From Filimonas zeae (GTDB lineage: Bacteria > Bacteroidota > Bacteroidia > Chitinophagales > Chitinophagaceae): a stretch of DNA of 64,000 nt. Position numbers and translations under genes: made by a program. A model generated the notes under the pieces. It was not told the DNA's origin. It saw only the letters and a program-made list of their open reading frames with translations, and searched no databases. Shown piece by piece: positions 52,761-60,361 of the stretch; within the stretch, counting starts at the first letter, position 1, and each line of letters starts with the position of its first letter. The stretch lies in contig NZ_BMIB01000002.1 in assembly GCF_014641615.1 (NCBI RefSeq), positions 1,302,001-1,366,000 on the forward strand, in the 5' to 3' direction.

Positions 52761-54053
52761 TTAATAAAATATTCTGTAAATACGGCCGGTAACATCGTCA
52801 GATACATACAGCGAACCATCAGGCCCCTGTGCCAGTCCGCATGGGCGGTGTTTGGCTTCACCGGTTGATACAATGGTATCTGTTAAAGCAAAATTGTCGG
52901 CAAATATCTCCCACTCGCCGGAAGGCTTGCCATCTTTAAAAGGTACAAACGCTACAAAATAACCTTTCTGTTGCGGTGTGCGGTTCCAGGAACCATGGAA
53001 GGCGATAAAAGCACCATTGCGGTATTTTTCCGGAAACATGGTACCGGTATAAAACAACAGCCCGTTCGGTGCCAGGTGGCCGGGGAAGGCATACACCGGA
53101 TCAATGGCTTTTTCGCCGCCGGTTTTCTTTCCATCACCACCATACTCGGGTGATAACATCTTTTTCTTCTGCTGCGGATCGTAGTAAATATAAGGCCAGC
53201 CGGCATCATCTCCTTTGTTCAGTTCGTACATACACTCTGCCGGTAATTCAGCGCCCTGCTGCTCGTTATAAAACTCAGGAAACATATCATATAAACCATC
53301 GCGGCCATGCTGCATTACAAACAGGTGGTTGTTGGTGGTATTCCAATCCAGCCCTACCACGTTACGCAGGCCTGTTGCATAGCGTACACCAGCAGCAAAA
53401 GGCTGGTTGGGCTTATCGGCTTTAAACTGCCATATGCCTGCTGCATAATCCAGCAACGGACAAGGCATTTTACCTTTGGAACCTTTGGCCCTGTCCTGCT
53501 CCTGGCAGGAGTTGGAAGGCGCACCTATGTTTACATAAATATTGCCTGCATTGTCCAGCACTACCGATTTGCTTTCATGCTGTCTGCGGAATAAAAGGCC
53601 GGTGATAATTTTTTCGGGTGCAGTGGGATTCATCACCTGCTGGCGCGCATCCAGCTGATAGCGGAATACTTCACTGTCTGAAGAGGCATACAGGTAATTA
53701 TCTTTAATAGTAATGCCCGTGCCGCCATAGGTACCAAAACCCGTAATATTATCGGCCTTGCCATCTCCATTGGTATCTTTCAGCACCAGAATGCCTTTGC
53801 CGTCTTTAGCACGCCCCAGTTTTACATACACATCACCCTGTGCAGTAACTGCAATATGCCTGGCTTTGCCTATTCCATCTGCCACCTGCAGGGCCTTAAA
53901 ACCTTTTGGCAGCACCAGCCCTAAGTTATTGGCGTCTGGCTGTAAACCGGCCTTGGCTACCCGGCTGCTATCTGCATCATAAGCAAAGGCAGATGCGGCT
54001 GTGGTCAGCAGCAGGCCCATAGCAACCTGCATATACAATATACTTTTCTTCAT
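52761..54053 (-). CDS. Exported sorbosone dehydrogenase-family (PQQ-type) protein in the his cluster
   Basis: 430 residues. Signal peptide 1-24 (ends ASAFA). Body is a six-bladed propeller of the glucose/sorbosone dehydrogenase family: LPKGFKALQVADGIGKARHIAVT, VRYATGLRNVVGLDWNTTNNHLFVMQHGRDG, YPENGL-type LAPNGLLFYTGTMFPEKYRNGAFIAFHGSWNR, GLAQGPDGSLYVSDDVTGRIYRIFY. Members use PQQ to oxidise sugars, or are uncharacterised. No PQQ synthesis genes are seen in the window. Lodged between hisC and hisB (24 and 55 bases) with no obvious link to histidine; possibly a recent insertion or a shared-regulation gene. Confidence 0.88.
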   Translation of the reverse strand: MKKSILYMQVAMGLLLTTAASAFAYDADSSRVAKAGLQPDANNLGLVLPKGFKALQVADGIGKARHIAVTAQGDVYVKLGRAKDGKGILVLKDTNGDGKADNITGFGTYGGTGITIKDNYLYASSDSEVFRYQLDARQQVMNPTAPEKIITGLLFRRQHESKSVVLDNAGNIYVNIGAPSNSCQEQDRAKGSKGKMPCPLLDYAAGIWQFKADKPNQPFAAGVRYATGLRNVVGLDWNTTNNHLFVMQHGRDGLYDMFPEFYNEQQGAELPAECMYELNKGDDAGWPYIYYDPQQKKKMLSPEYGGDGKKTGGEKAIDPVYAFPGHLAPNGLLFYTGTMFPEKYRNGAFIAFHGSWNRTPQQKGYFVAFVPFKDGKPSGEWEIFADNFALTDTIVSTGEAKHRPCGLAQGPDGSLYVSDDVTGRIYRIFY

Positions 54054-54077
54054 AGTATTGGTTATTTATCTACTACG

Positions 54078-55124
54078 CTAATTTAGATTATTCAGGGCAT
54101 CTACCAGCGTGGTATTCTCCTGCTCGGTGCCAATGGTAATGCGCAAACAATCTTCGCACAGTTTTACATTACTTCTGTCGCGTACTACAATCCCCTGCTC
54201 CAGCAGTTTATTATATATGCCACGGGCATCTTTCATTTTTACCAGTAAAAAGTTAGCGTCAGAAGGGTATACCTTTTCCACATTGGGCAGCTGCACCAGC
54301 ACTTCTGCCAGCGCATCGCGCATATCTACCAGCAGGCGTATCATATCATTCACCTGGCCTACTTCTTCCAGTGCCTGCAATGCCAGTTCCTGGGTAACCT
54401 GGTTAATATTGTAAGGCGGTTTAACCCTGTCCATCACCTCCACAATTTCCGGTGAGGCAAAAGCCATTCCCAAACGCAGGCCGGCCAGGCCCCATGCCTT
54501 ACTAAACGTTTGCAGCACTACCAGGTTTGGATATTCCTGTAACTCCTGCACCCAGGAACGCTGGCGGGCAAAATTGATATAGGCTTCATCCACCACCACC
54601 AGGCCATTAAAGTTGTTCAGCACCATTTCAATATCCTCCCGGTTTAAACAGTTACCGGTAGGGTTGTTGGGCGAACACAGCCAGATGATTTTGGTGTTTT
54701 CATCCACCAGATTTTCCAGGTGAACCAGATCCAGCTGATAGTTATCCAGCAGCGTAGCTTTTTTAATAGCCACATCGTTTATTTCTGCACTTACCTGGTA
54801 CATGCCGTACGTAGGCGGACAAATAATTACATTGTCTTTACCCGGCTGGCAAAAGCAGCGGTATAGCAGATCAATACATTCATCACTGCCATTGCCTAAA
54901 AAAATACGGTCTGTATTTACCGCTTTCACCTGGCTGATGGCTGCTTTCAGCTTTACCTGGTGTGGATCGGGGTACCGGTTGTACCATTTGTTAAGGGGCG
55001 AACCCAGACTGTTTTCATTGGCATCCAGAAACACTTTGGCTTCACCGCTAAACTCGTCGCGGGCAGAGGAATAAGGAGATAATCCTTTTATATTATTGCG
55101 TATAAGTTTATCTAAACTGAACAT
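54078..55124 (-). CDS. hisC: Histidinol-phosphate aminotransferase
   Basis: 348 residues. PLP-dependent class II aminotransferase: Schiff-base Lys in LQTFSKAWGLAGLRLG, LGNGSDECIDLLYR, VDEAYINFA, WLCSPNNPTGN and RITIGT at the end. 23 bases after hisD. Confidence 0.97.
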   Translation of the reverse strand: MFSLDKLIRNNIKGLSPYSSARDEFSGEAKVFLDANENSLGSPLNKWYNRYPDPHQVKLKAAISQVKAVNTDRIFLGNGSDECIDLLYRCFCQPGKDNVIICPPTYGMYQVSAEINDVAIKKATLLDNYQLDLVHLENLVDENTKIIWLCSPNNPTGNCLNREDIEMVLNNFNGLVVVDEAYINFARQRSWVQELQEYPNLVVLQTFSKAWGLAGLRLGMAFASPEIVEVMDRVKPPYNINQVTQELALQALEEVGQVNDMIRLLVDMRDALAEVLVQLPNVEKVYPSDANFLLVKMKDARGIYNKLLEQGIVVRDRSNVKLCEDCLRITIGTEQENTTLVDALNNLN

Positions 55125-55147
55125 GATGGCAAATGTTTAATAAGTAA

Positions 55148-56425
55148 TTATGCATTCAATCTTACTTTCACCGCATTGGCATGCGCCTGCAGCCCTTCGG
55201 CTTCGGCCATTTCTATTACCGCCTGGCCTATCTGCGCAATGCCTTCCTGTGTAAGCTTCTGGTAAGTAATCTTTTTTACAAAGCTGTCTACACTTACACC
55301 GCTGTAAGCTTTGGCAAAGCCATTGGTAGGCAGGGTATGGTTGGTACCGCTGGCATAATCACCTGCACTTTCCGGCGAATAATTACCCAGAAACACGGAG
55401 CCTGCATTTACAATACGTTCTGCAATAGCTTCATCGTCTTTACAGGAAATAATCAGGTGTTCTGCTGCGTACTCATTCACCAGTTCAATCGCCTCATCCA
55501 GTGTATCTACCACAATAGCAGTGCTGTTTTTCAATGCACCTTCGGCTATATCCTTGCGGGGCAGTTGGGCCAGCTGGCTTTCTACCTGCACCAGCACTTC
55601 TTTTACCAGGGCTTCGCGGTTGCTTACCAGCAGCACCTGGCTATCGGTACCATGTTCTGCCTGCGATAAAAGGTCTGCCGCCACATACGCCGCATTGGCT
55701 GTTTCATCTGCCAGCACACATACTTCGCTGGGGCCTGCAGGCATATCAATAGCTACCCCTTCCTGTTGTATCAGTTGCTTGGCGCAGGTAACATACTGGT
55801 TACCGGGGCCAAATATTTTATACACCTGTGGTACTGTTGCCGTGCCATAAGCCATGGCCGCAATAGCCTGCACACCACCCAGTTTAAAAATACGGGTAAC
55901 GCCAACCTGCTGTGCGGCATATAAAATGGCAGGATGCAGCAGACCGTTTTTACCGGGTGGAGAACATAGAATAATCTCTTTACAACCTGCTATTCGTGCG
56001 GGAATGCCCAGCATTAAAATGGTAGAAAACAAAGGCGCGGTACCACCGGGTATATACAACCCTACTTTTTCAATACCCACGCTTTTGCGCCAGCATTGCA
56101 CACCGGGCATGGTTTGTACCAGCTCCGGAGCAGCCACCTGTTTATTATGAAATAAGGTAATATTGGCAATAGCTGTTTGTATGGCAGCTTTTAACGTATC
56201 AGATAAGGTATTCACAGCAGCAGTTATCTCCGCTTCGCTTACTTCCGGTGTATCCTGTGTAACACCGTCAAACAGCTGTGTATATTTTTTCAGGGCGGCA
56301 TCCCCCTCCTGCTTTACATCGTTCAGCACCAGCCTTACTTTTTCCTGTAAAGCAGTGGCGTCAATAGCAGGGCGCTGCAATAATGCTTTACGGCTTTCGG
56401 CGGATGGGTTTATATAAATCTGCAT
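55148..56425 (-). CDS. hisD: Histidinol dehydrogenase
   Basis: 425 residues. IAGCKEIILCSPPGKNG, IFGPGNQYVTCAKQL, DMPAGPSEVCVLADETAN and LSQAEHGTDSQ carry the zinc ligands and active-site residues; YASGTNHTLPTNGFA near the end is diagnostic. Catalyses the final two oxidations to histidine. Nineteen bases after hisG. Confidence 0.98.
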   Translation of the reverse strand: MQIYINPSAESRKALLQRPAIDATALQEKVRLVLNDVKQEGDAALKKYTQLFDGVTQDTPEVSEAEITAAVNTLSDTLKAAIQTAIANITLFHNKQVAAPELVQTMPGVQCWRKSVGIEKVGLYIPGGTAPLFSTILMLGIPARIAGCKEIILCSPPGKNGLLHPAILYAAQQVGVTRIFKLGGVQAIAAMAYGTATVPQVYKIFGPGNQYVTCAKQLIQQEGVAIDMPAGPSEVCVLADETANAAYVAADLLSQAEHGTDSQVLLVSNREALVKEVLVQVESQLAQLPRKDIAEGALKNSTAIVVDTLDEAIELVNEYAAEHLIISCKDDEAIAERIVNAGSVFLGNYSPESAGDYASGTNHTLPTNGFAKAYSGVSVDSFVKKITYQKLTQEGIAQIGQAVIEMAEAEGLQAHANAVKVRLNA

Positions 56426-56444
56426 GTATTGTGTTTGAAAACGC

Positions 56445-57329
56445 TTACAGAATCATTTTTTCAATAGGTACTACCAGTATACCCTGTGCGCCGGCTGCTT
56501 TCAGCTTTTCAATAATATCCCAGAACTGGCTTTCACTTAACACGCTGTGCACGCTGCTCCATCCTTTTTCTGCCAGGGGTAAAACGGTAGGGCTTTTCAT
56601 ACCGGGCAGCAATCCTATAATTTCATCCAGCTTATCGTTAGGCGCGTTCAGCAATACATACTTGGTATTCTTGGCCTTCTTAACGGCCTGTATGCGAAAC
56701 ATCAGTTTATTCAGAATAGCCTGCTGCTCCTCACTTAAACCTGCACTGGTAATTAATACCGCCTGCGATTGCAAAATGGTTTCCACTTCCTGCAAACCGT
56801 TCATAAACAGAGTAGAGCCGCTGCTTACCAGATCACAGATGGCACTGGCCAAACCTATACCGGGCGCTATTTCCACACTGCCGCTGATTTCGTGTATCTC
56901 GGCCTGTACACCCTGCTGGTTCAGAAAATCCTGTACCAGTACCGGGTAGCTGGTTGCTATGCGTTTGCCCTGCAGGCTGGCGGCAGAAGCATAATCTTCG
57001 CCCTTGGGTACTGCAATAGATAAGCGGCACTTACCAAAGCCCAGCTTTTCCACTACTTCTACTTTCTTCTTCTTCTCGTATACTACGTTTTCGCCTACAA
57101 AACCAATGTCAGCTACTTTGTCTTCCACATACTGCGGAATATCGTCATCTCTTAAAAAGAATACTTCCAGGGGAAAGTTGCTGGCTTCACTCTTCAGTTT
57201 GTTAACGCCGTTACTGATGTCTATGCCGCATTCCTTCAGCAAACGCATAGAATCGTCATGTAAACGGCCCGATTTCTGAATTGCCAACCTCAGTTTCGTT
57301 ACGGGTGCGGTAGTAATTTGCTGTGCCAT
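56445..57329 (-). CDS. hisG: ATP phosphoribosyltransferase, long form
   Basis: 294 residues. Catalytic core about 10-210 (LRLAIQKSGRLHDDSMRLLKECGI, DIGFVGENVVYEK, ISGSVEIAPGIGLASAICDLVSSG with the PRPP site) and C-terminal regulatory domain about 215-294 (MFRIQAVKKAKNTKYVLLNAP, SPTVLPLAEKGWSSVHSVL). The long form is feedback inhibited by histidine and needs no HisZ. First structural gene of the cluster, 106 bases after the hisL stop codon. Confidence 0.98.
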   Translation of the reverse strand: MAQQITTAPVTKLRLAIQKSGRLHDDSMRLLKECGIDISNGVNKLKSEASNFPLEVFFLRDDDIPQYVEDKVADIGFVGENVVYEKKKKVEVVEKLGFGKCRLSIAVPKGEDYASAASLQGKRIATSYPVLVQDFLNQQGVQAEIHEISGSVEIAPGIGLASAICDLVSSGSTLFMNGLQEVETILQSQAVLITSAGLSEEQQAILNKLMFRIQAVKKAKNTKYVLLNAPNDKLDEIIGLLPGMKSPTVLPLAEKGWSSVHSVLSESQFWDIIEKLKAAGAQGILVVPIEKMIL

Positions 57330-57368
57330 ATGTTTAAAAATTCACGTTTTACAATAGTTGTGGAAAAT

Positions 57369-57399
57369 AAAAAAGGCCTACCTCGCGGTAAGCCTCTTA
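57369..57399 (-). terminator. his attenuator terminator hairpin (3:4) with U-tract
   Basis: On the minus strand AAGAGGCTTACC-GCGA-GGTAGGCCTTTTTT: eight-base GC-rich stem (57387-57394 with 57375-57382), one U-G pair, a GNRA-type tetraloop, then six U's. An alternative antiterminator forms because the earlier GGTAGGTC (just at the hisL stop) can pair with GGCTTACC. A 1:2 hairpin pairs CTTACC with GGTAGG around CGCAA inside the hisL end. Confidence 0.85.
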
Positions 57400-57435
57400 A
57401 TGTTTTTATGTGGGTATGCACAAAACACCAACGAC

Positions 57436-57489
57436 CTACCTTGCGGGTAAGTAATGATGATGGTGATGAATATGCATTTGTGTGTTCAT
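57436..57489 (-). CDS. hisL: his leader peptide (attenuation)
   Basis: A 17-codon ORF containing HIHHHHH: six His codons at residues 6 and 8-12, ending TAG just before the competing hairpins. Stalling at the His codons would cover segment 1 (CTTACC), release segment 2 and favour the 2:3 antiterminator, so hisG transcription continues when histidyl-tRNA is scarce. The opposite holds when His is plentiful. The ATG at 57489 lies five bases after a TACTTTTG element, so the transcript may begin almost at the leader start. An in-frame ATG (residue 5) could also be used. Confidence 0.88.
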   Translation of the reverse strand: MNTQMHIHHHHHYLPAR

Positions 57490-57494
57490 GGACG

Positions 57495-57502
57495 CAAAAG
57501 TA
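57495..57502 (-). promoter_or_regulatory. Putative -7 element for the his cluster
   Basis: TACTTTTG on the minus strand, an exact TAnnTTTG match, ending five bases before the hisL ATG. No -33 TTTG at the usual distance. Confidence 0.45.
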
Positions 57503-57594
57503 GGGGGTTTTTCCATTTCACCGAAGATTTACCAAAAGAAAGTTTTAAAATTCATCGCAACTTAACTTAGCCCGGTAAATTCAATATATACATC

Positions 57595-60012
57595 ATGAGA
57601 AGACTACACACTGCATTCTGTGCCCTTACCCTGTGTGCCGGCATACAGGCAAACGCCCAGGATGCCATTGGTTACCAAACGCCTCCCAAAGCCATTGCCG
57701 ATCTGCTGCTGGCACGCCCTACGCCCAACGCCAGTATAGATGGTAAGGCTGAATGGATGCTGCTCAGCGACCGCAACAGTTACCCTTCTGTAGAAGAACT
57801 GGCACGCCCCGAGTTGCGTATAGCCGGCCTGCGCCTTAACCCCAATAACTTCTCGCCCAGCAGGCAAAACTTCATTAACAACTTCACGCTTCAACAACTC
57901 AGCACCGGCAAAACCTTTGCGGTTACCGGTTTACCGGCCAACATGCTTGCTACCGATATCAGCTGGAGCCCCGATGAAAAAAAGATTGCTTTTACCAATA
58001 ATACCGCCAACAGGGTAGATGTATATGTAATTGACGTAGCTACGCGTAAAGCCACCCGCATTAACAAACAACCGCTGAATGTAGTGCTGGGCAATGCTTT
58101 TACCTGGCTAGATAACAATACCCTCTTATACAAAACCATCACCACCCCTGCAGGCACGGCACCTGCCCGTCCGCTGATGCCCAAAGGCCCCACCATTCAG
58201 CAGAACCTGGGTAAAGCTGCCCCCAGCCGTACCTATCAGGATCTGATTAAATCTCCGTACGACGAACAGCTGTTTGGCTTTTACGCCACCGCACAACTGG
58301 TAAAAAATACCAATGGTGTTGAAACCAAAATCGGCAAACCAGCAGCATATCAGTCTTTCAATTTATCTCCCGATAAAAAATACCTGCTGGTACGTCAGCT
58401 GGTAAAACCTTATTCTTATCTGGTACCCGCTAACGGCTTTCCGGCTGAGGTGAGTATACAAAACCTGAACGGTCAGGTTATTAAAGTACTGGCACAACTG
58501 CCTTCTTCCGAAACCTCCCCTTCCGGGTTCGACAACGTGCAAAACAAACCCCGTTCGTATGATTGGCGCGATGACCAGCCCGCCACCATTACCTGGTGCG
58601 AGCCGCTGGATAGTGGTCTTATCAAAAACAAAGTAGCTTTTCATGATGCGGTATTCAGTCTGTCCGCACCATTCACCGGCACCCCGCAGCAACTGGTAAA
58701 AACACAAAACCGTTTCCGTGGTATTACCTGGGGTAATGATACACTGGCTTTGATATATGAAGGCTTACAGGGCAAGCAAAGTGCTGCTATCAGCAGCCTT
58801 AACCCCACTACCGGTGTTACTACCAAACTAATTGAGCGCAACACCACCGATGCCTACAATAACCCCGGCACACCGGTAACCACTAAAAACAGTTACGGCC
58901 GCTCCGTTCTGCAAACAGTAGATAAAGGCACCAAACTGCTCATGAACAACGAAACAGGCAGCTCCCCTAAAGGCGACCTTCCTTTTCTGGCAAAGTTTGA
59001 TCTGCAAACCCGGCAGAACGAAATTATCTGGCGCTGCAACGAAGGCAGTTTTGAATATGTAAGCGATGTACTGGATGCTAACAAGCTGGTATTACTTACC
59101 CGCCGCGAAACGCAGACAGATGCGCCCAATTACTTTATCAAAAATCTGATACTGCGTGTGGCAGACCGGCAGATTACCCGTTTCACCAACCCTTACCCGC
59201 AGCTGGAAGGCATCAGCCGTCAGAAAATCTCGTACCAGCGTGCAGATGGCGTAACCCTCACCGGCGATCTGTACCTGCCTAAAGGCTACAACGCCACCAA
59301 AGATGGCCCGTTGCCTGCCTTTATCTGGGCCTACCCACGCGAATACAATTCCGCTGCCGATGCTGCACAGGTAAGAGGTTCGCAGTACAAATTCACCACC
59401 ATCAGCTGGGGATCGCCCATTTACTGGGTAACGCAGGGCTATGCCATTCTGGATAACGCAGAAATGCCTATTGTAGGTAAAGACGATAACACCAAACCGA
59501 ACGATTCTTTTATTGAGCAGTTGCAGATGAATGCTGATGCTGCCATTAAAAAGCTTTCCGACCTGGGCGTGGGCGATAAAAACAGAGTAGCAGTAGGTGG
59601 CCACAGCTATGGCGCGTTTATGACAGCCAACCTGCTGGCACATACCAATCTGTTTAAAGCAGGTATTGCCCGCAGCGGTGCTTACAACCGAACGCTTACC
59701 CCCTTCGGATTCCAGAACGAGGAACGCACCTACTGGCAGGCCTCTAAGCTGTATTACGACATGAGCCCCTTCAGCTTTGCAGATAAAATTAAAACCCCGC
59801 TGCTGATGATTCATGGCGACTCAGATGATAACCCCGGTACCTTCCCTATTCAAAGCGAAAGACTGTTCAATGCCGTTAAAGGGCATGGCGGTACCGTTCG
59901 TTTTGTAAGTCTGCCTTTTGAGGCGCATGGCTACCGGGGTAAAGAAAACCTGTTACACATGCTGTGGGAAGAAAATGAATGGTTGGAAAAATATGTAAAA
60001 CAGGCTAAATAA
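57595..60012 (+). CDS. Secreted S9 family prolyl oligopeptidase-type peptidase
   Basis: 805 residues. Signal peptide 1-22 (MRRLHTAFCALTLCAGIQANAQ with cleavage after ANA). Propeller N-terminal region (ATDISWSPDEKKIAFTNN, SPDKKYLLVRQLVKP) and C-terminal hydrolase with GGHSYGAFMTANLL (nucleophile Ser671), HGDSDDNPGTFP (Asp) and FEAHGYR (His). Related to secreted acylaminoacyl- or prolyl-peptidases of Bacteroidota. Likely digests peptides in the periplasm. Divergent from the his cluster; followed by a terminator. Confidence 0.94.
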   Translation: MRRLHTAFCALTLCAGIQANAQDAIGYQTPPKAIADLLLARPTPNASIDGKAEWMLLSDRNSYPSVEELARPELRIAGLRLNPNNFSPSRQNFINNFTLQQLSTGKTFAVTGLPANMLATDISWSPDEKKIAFTNNTANRVDVYVIDVATRKATRINKQPLNVVLGNAFTWLDNNTLLYKTITTPAGTAPARPLMPKGPTIQQNLGKAAPSRTYQDLIKSPYDEQLFGFYATAQLVKNTNGVETKIGKPAAYQSFNLSPDKKYLLVRQLVKPYSYLVPANGFPAEVSIQNLNGQVIKVLAQLPSSETSPSGFDNVQNKPRSYDWRDDQPATITWCEPLDSGLIKNKVAFHDAVFSLSAPFTGTPQQLVKTQNRFRGITWGNDTLALIYEGLQGKQSAAISSLNPTTGVTTKLIERNTTDAYNNPGTPVTTKNSYGRSVLQTVDKGTKLLMNNETGSSPKGDLPFLAKFDLQTRQNEIIWRCNEGSFEYVSDVLDANKLVLLTRRETQTDAPNYFIKNLILRVADRQITRFTNPYPQLEGISRQKISYQRADGVTLTGDLYLPKGYNATKDGPLPAFIWAYPREYNSAADAAQVRGSQYKFTTISWGSPIYWVTQGYAILDNAEMPIVGKDDNTKPNDSFIEQLQMNADAAIKKLSDLGVGDKNRVAVGGHSYGAFMTANLLAHTNLFKAGIARSGAYNRTLTPFGFQNEERTYWQASKLYYDMSPFSFADKIKTPLLMIHGDSDDNPGTFPIQSERLFNAVKGHGGTVRFVSLPFEAHGYRGKENLLHMLWEENEWLEKYVKQAK

Positions 60013-60025
60013 TATAAGTTCCCTG

Positions 60026-60063
60026 AAGAAGCTGCCTCATATGCAAACGAGGCAGCTTCTTTT
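60026..60063 (+). terminator. Intrinsic terminator after the S9 peptidase
   Basis: Perfect 13-base arms (AAGAAGCTGCCTC 60026-60038 and its complement from 60049) with a ten-base loop and a short T-rich tail. The 270 bases that follow (to 60334) contain no gene that I can support. Confidence 0.65.
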
Positions 60064-60361
60064 GTACCCATTCCCTGCCTTCTTCCACACACAGGTTTAT
60101 CCGGCATTCTATTGTACTTTCTCTCTTATTATTTGCCACTTTCGTCAACGTTCAACCTGCGCTTACCGATACATTTCACCTTAACACCGACACCCCGCTT
60201 ACTACCCTGCCCTTTCAGGCGTATTATTTATTGCAGCAGAATGGGTTGCCACTTAATCAGCCAACTTATCCTGCACAATTCTTGTACTCAAACAAAATGT
60301 TATTTTTCTTTATTATAATTAGTTTAATCTTAACTTGATAGTCAATTTATATCCTCCAACT

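Noticed and set aside
59092-59814. 240-residue minus-strand ORF
   Set aside because: Antisense to the S9 peptidase catalytic domain; no motif.
60112-60318. 68-residue plus-strand ORF between the S9 and barrel genes
   Set aside because: Low-complexity hydrophobic translation with no start context or motif; the region reads as non-coding.
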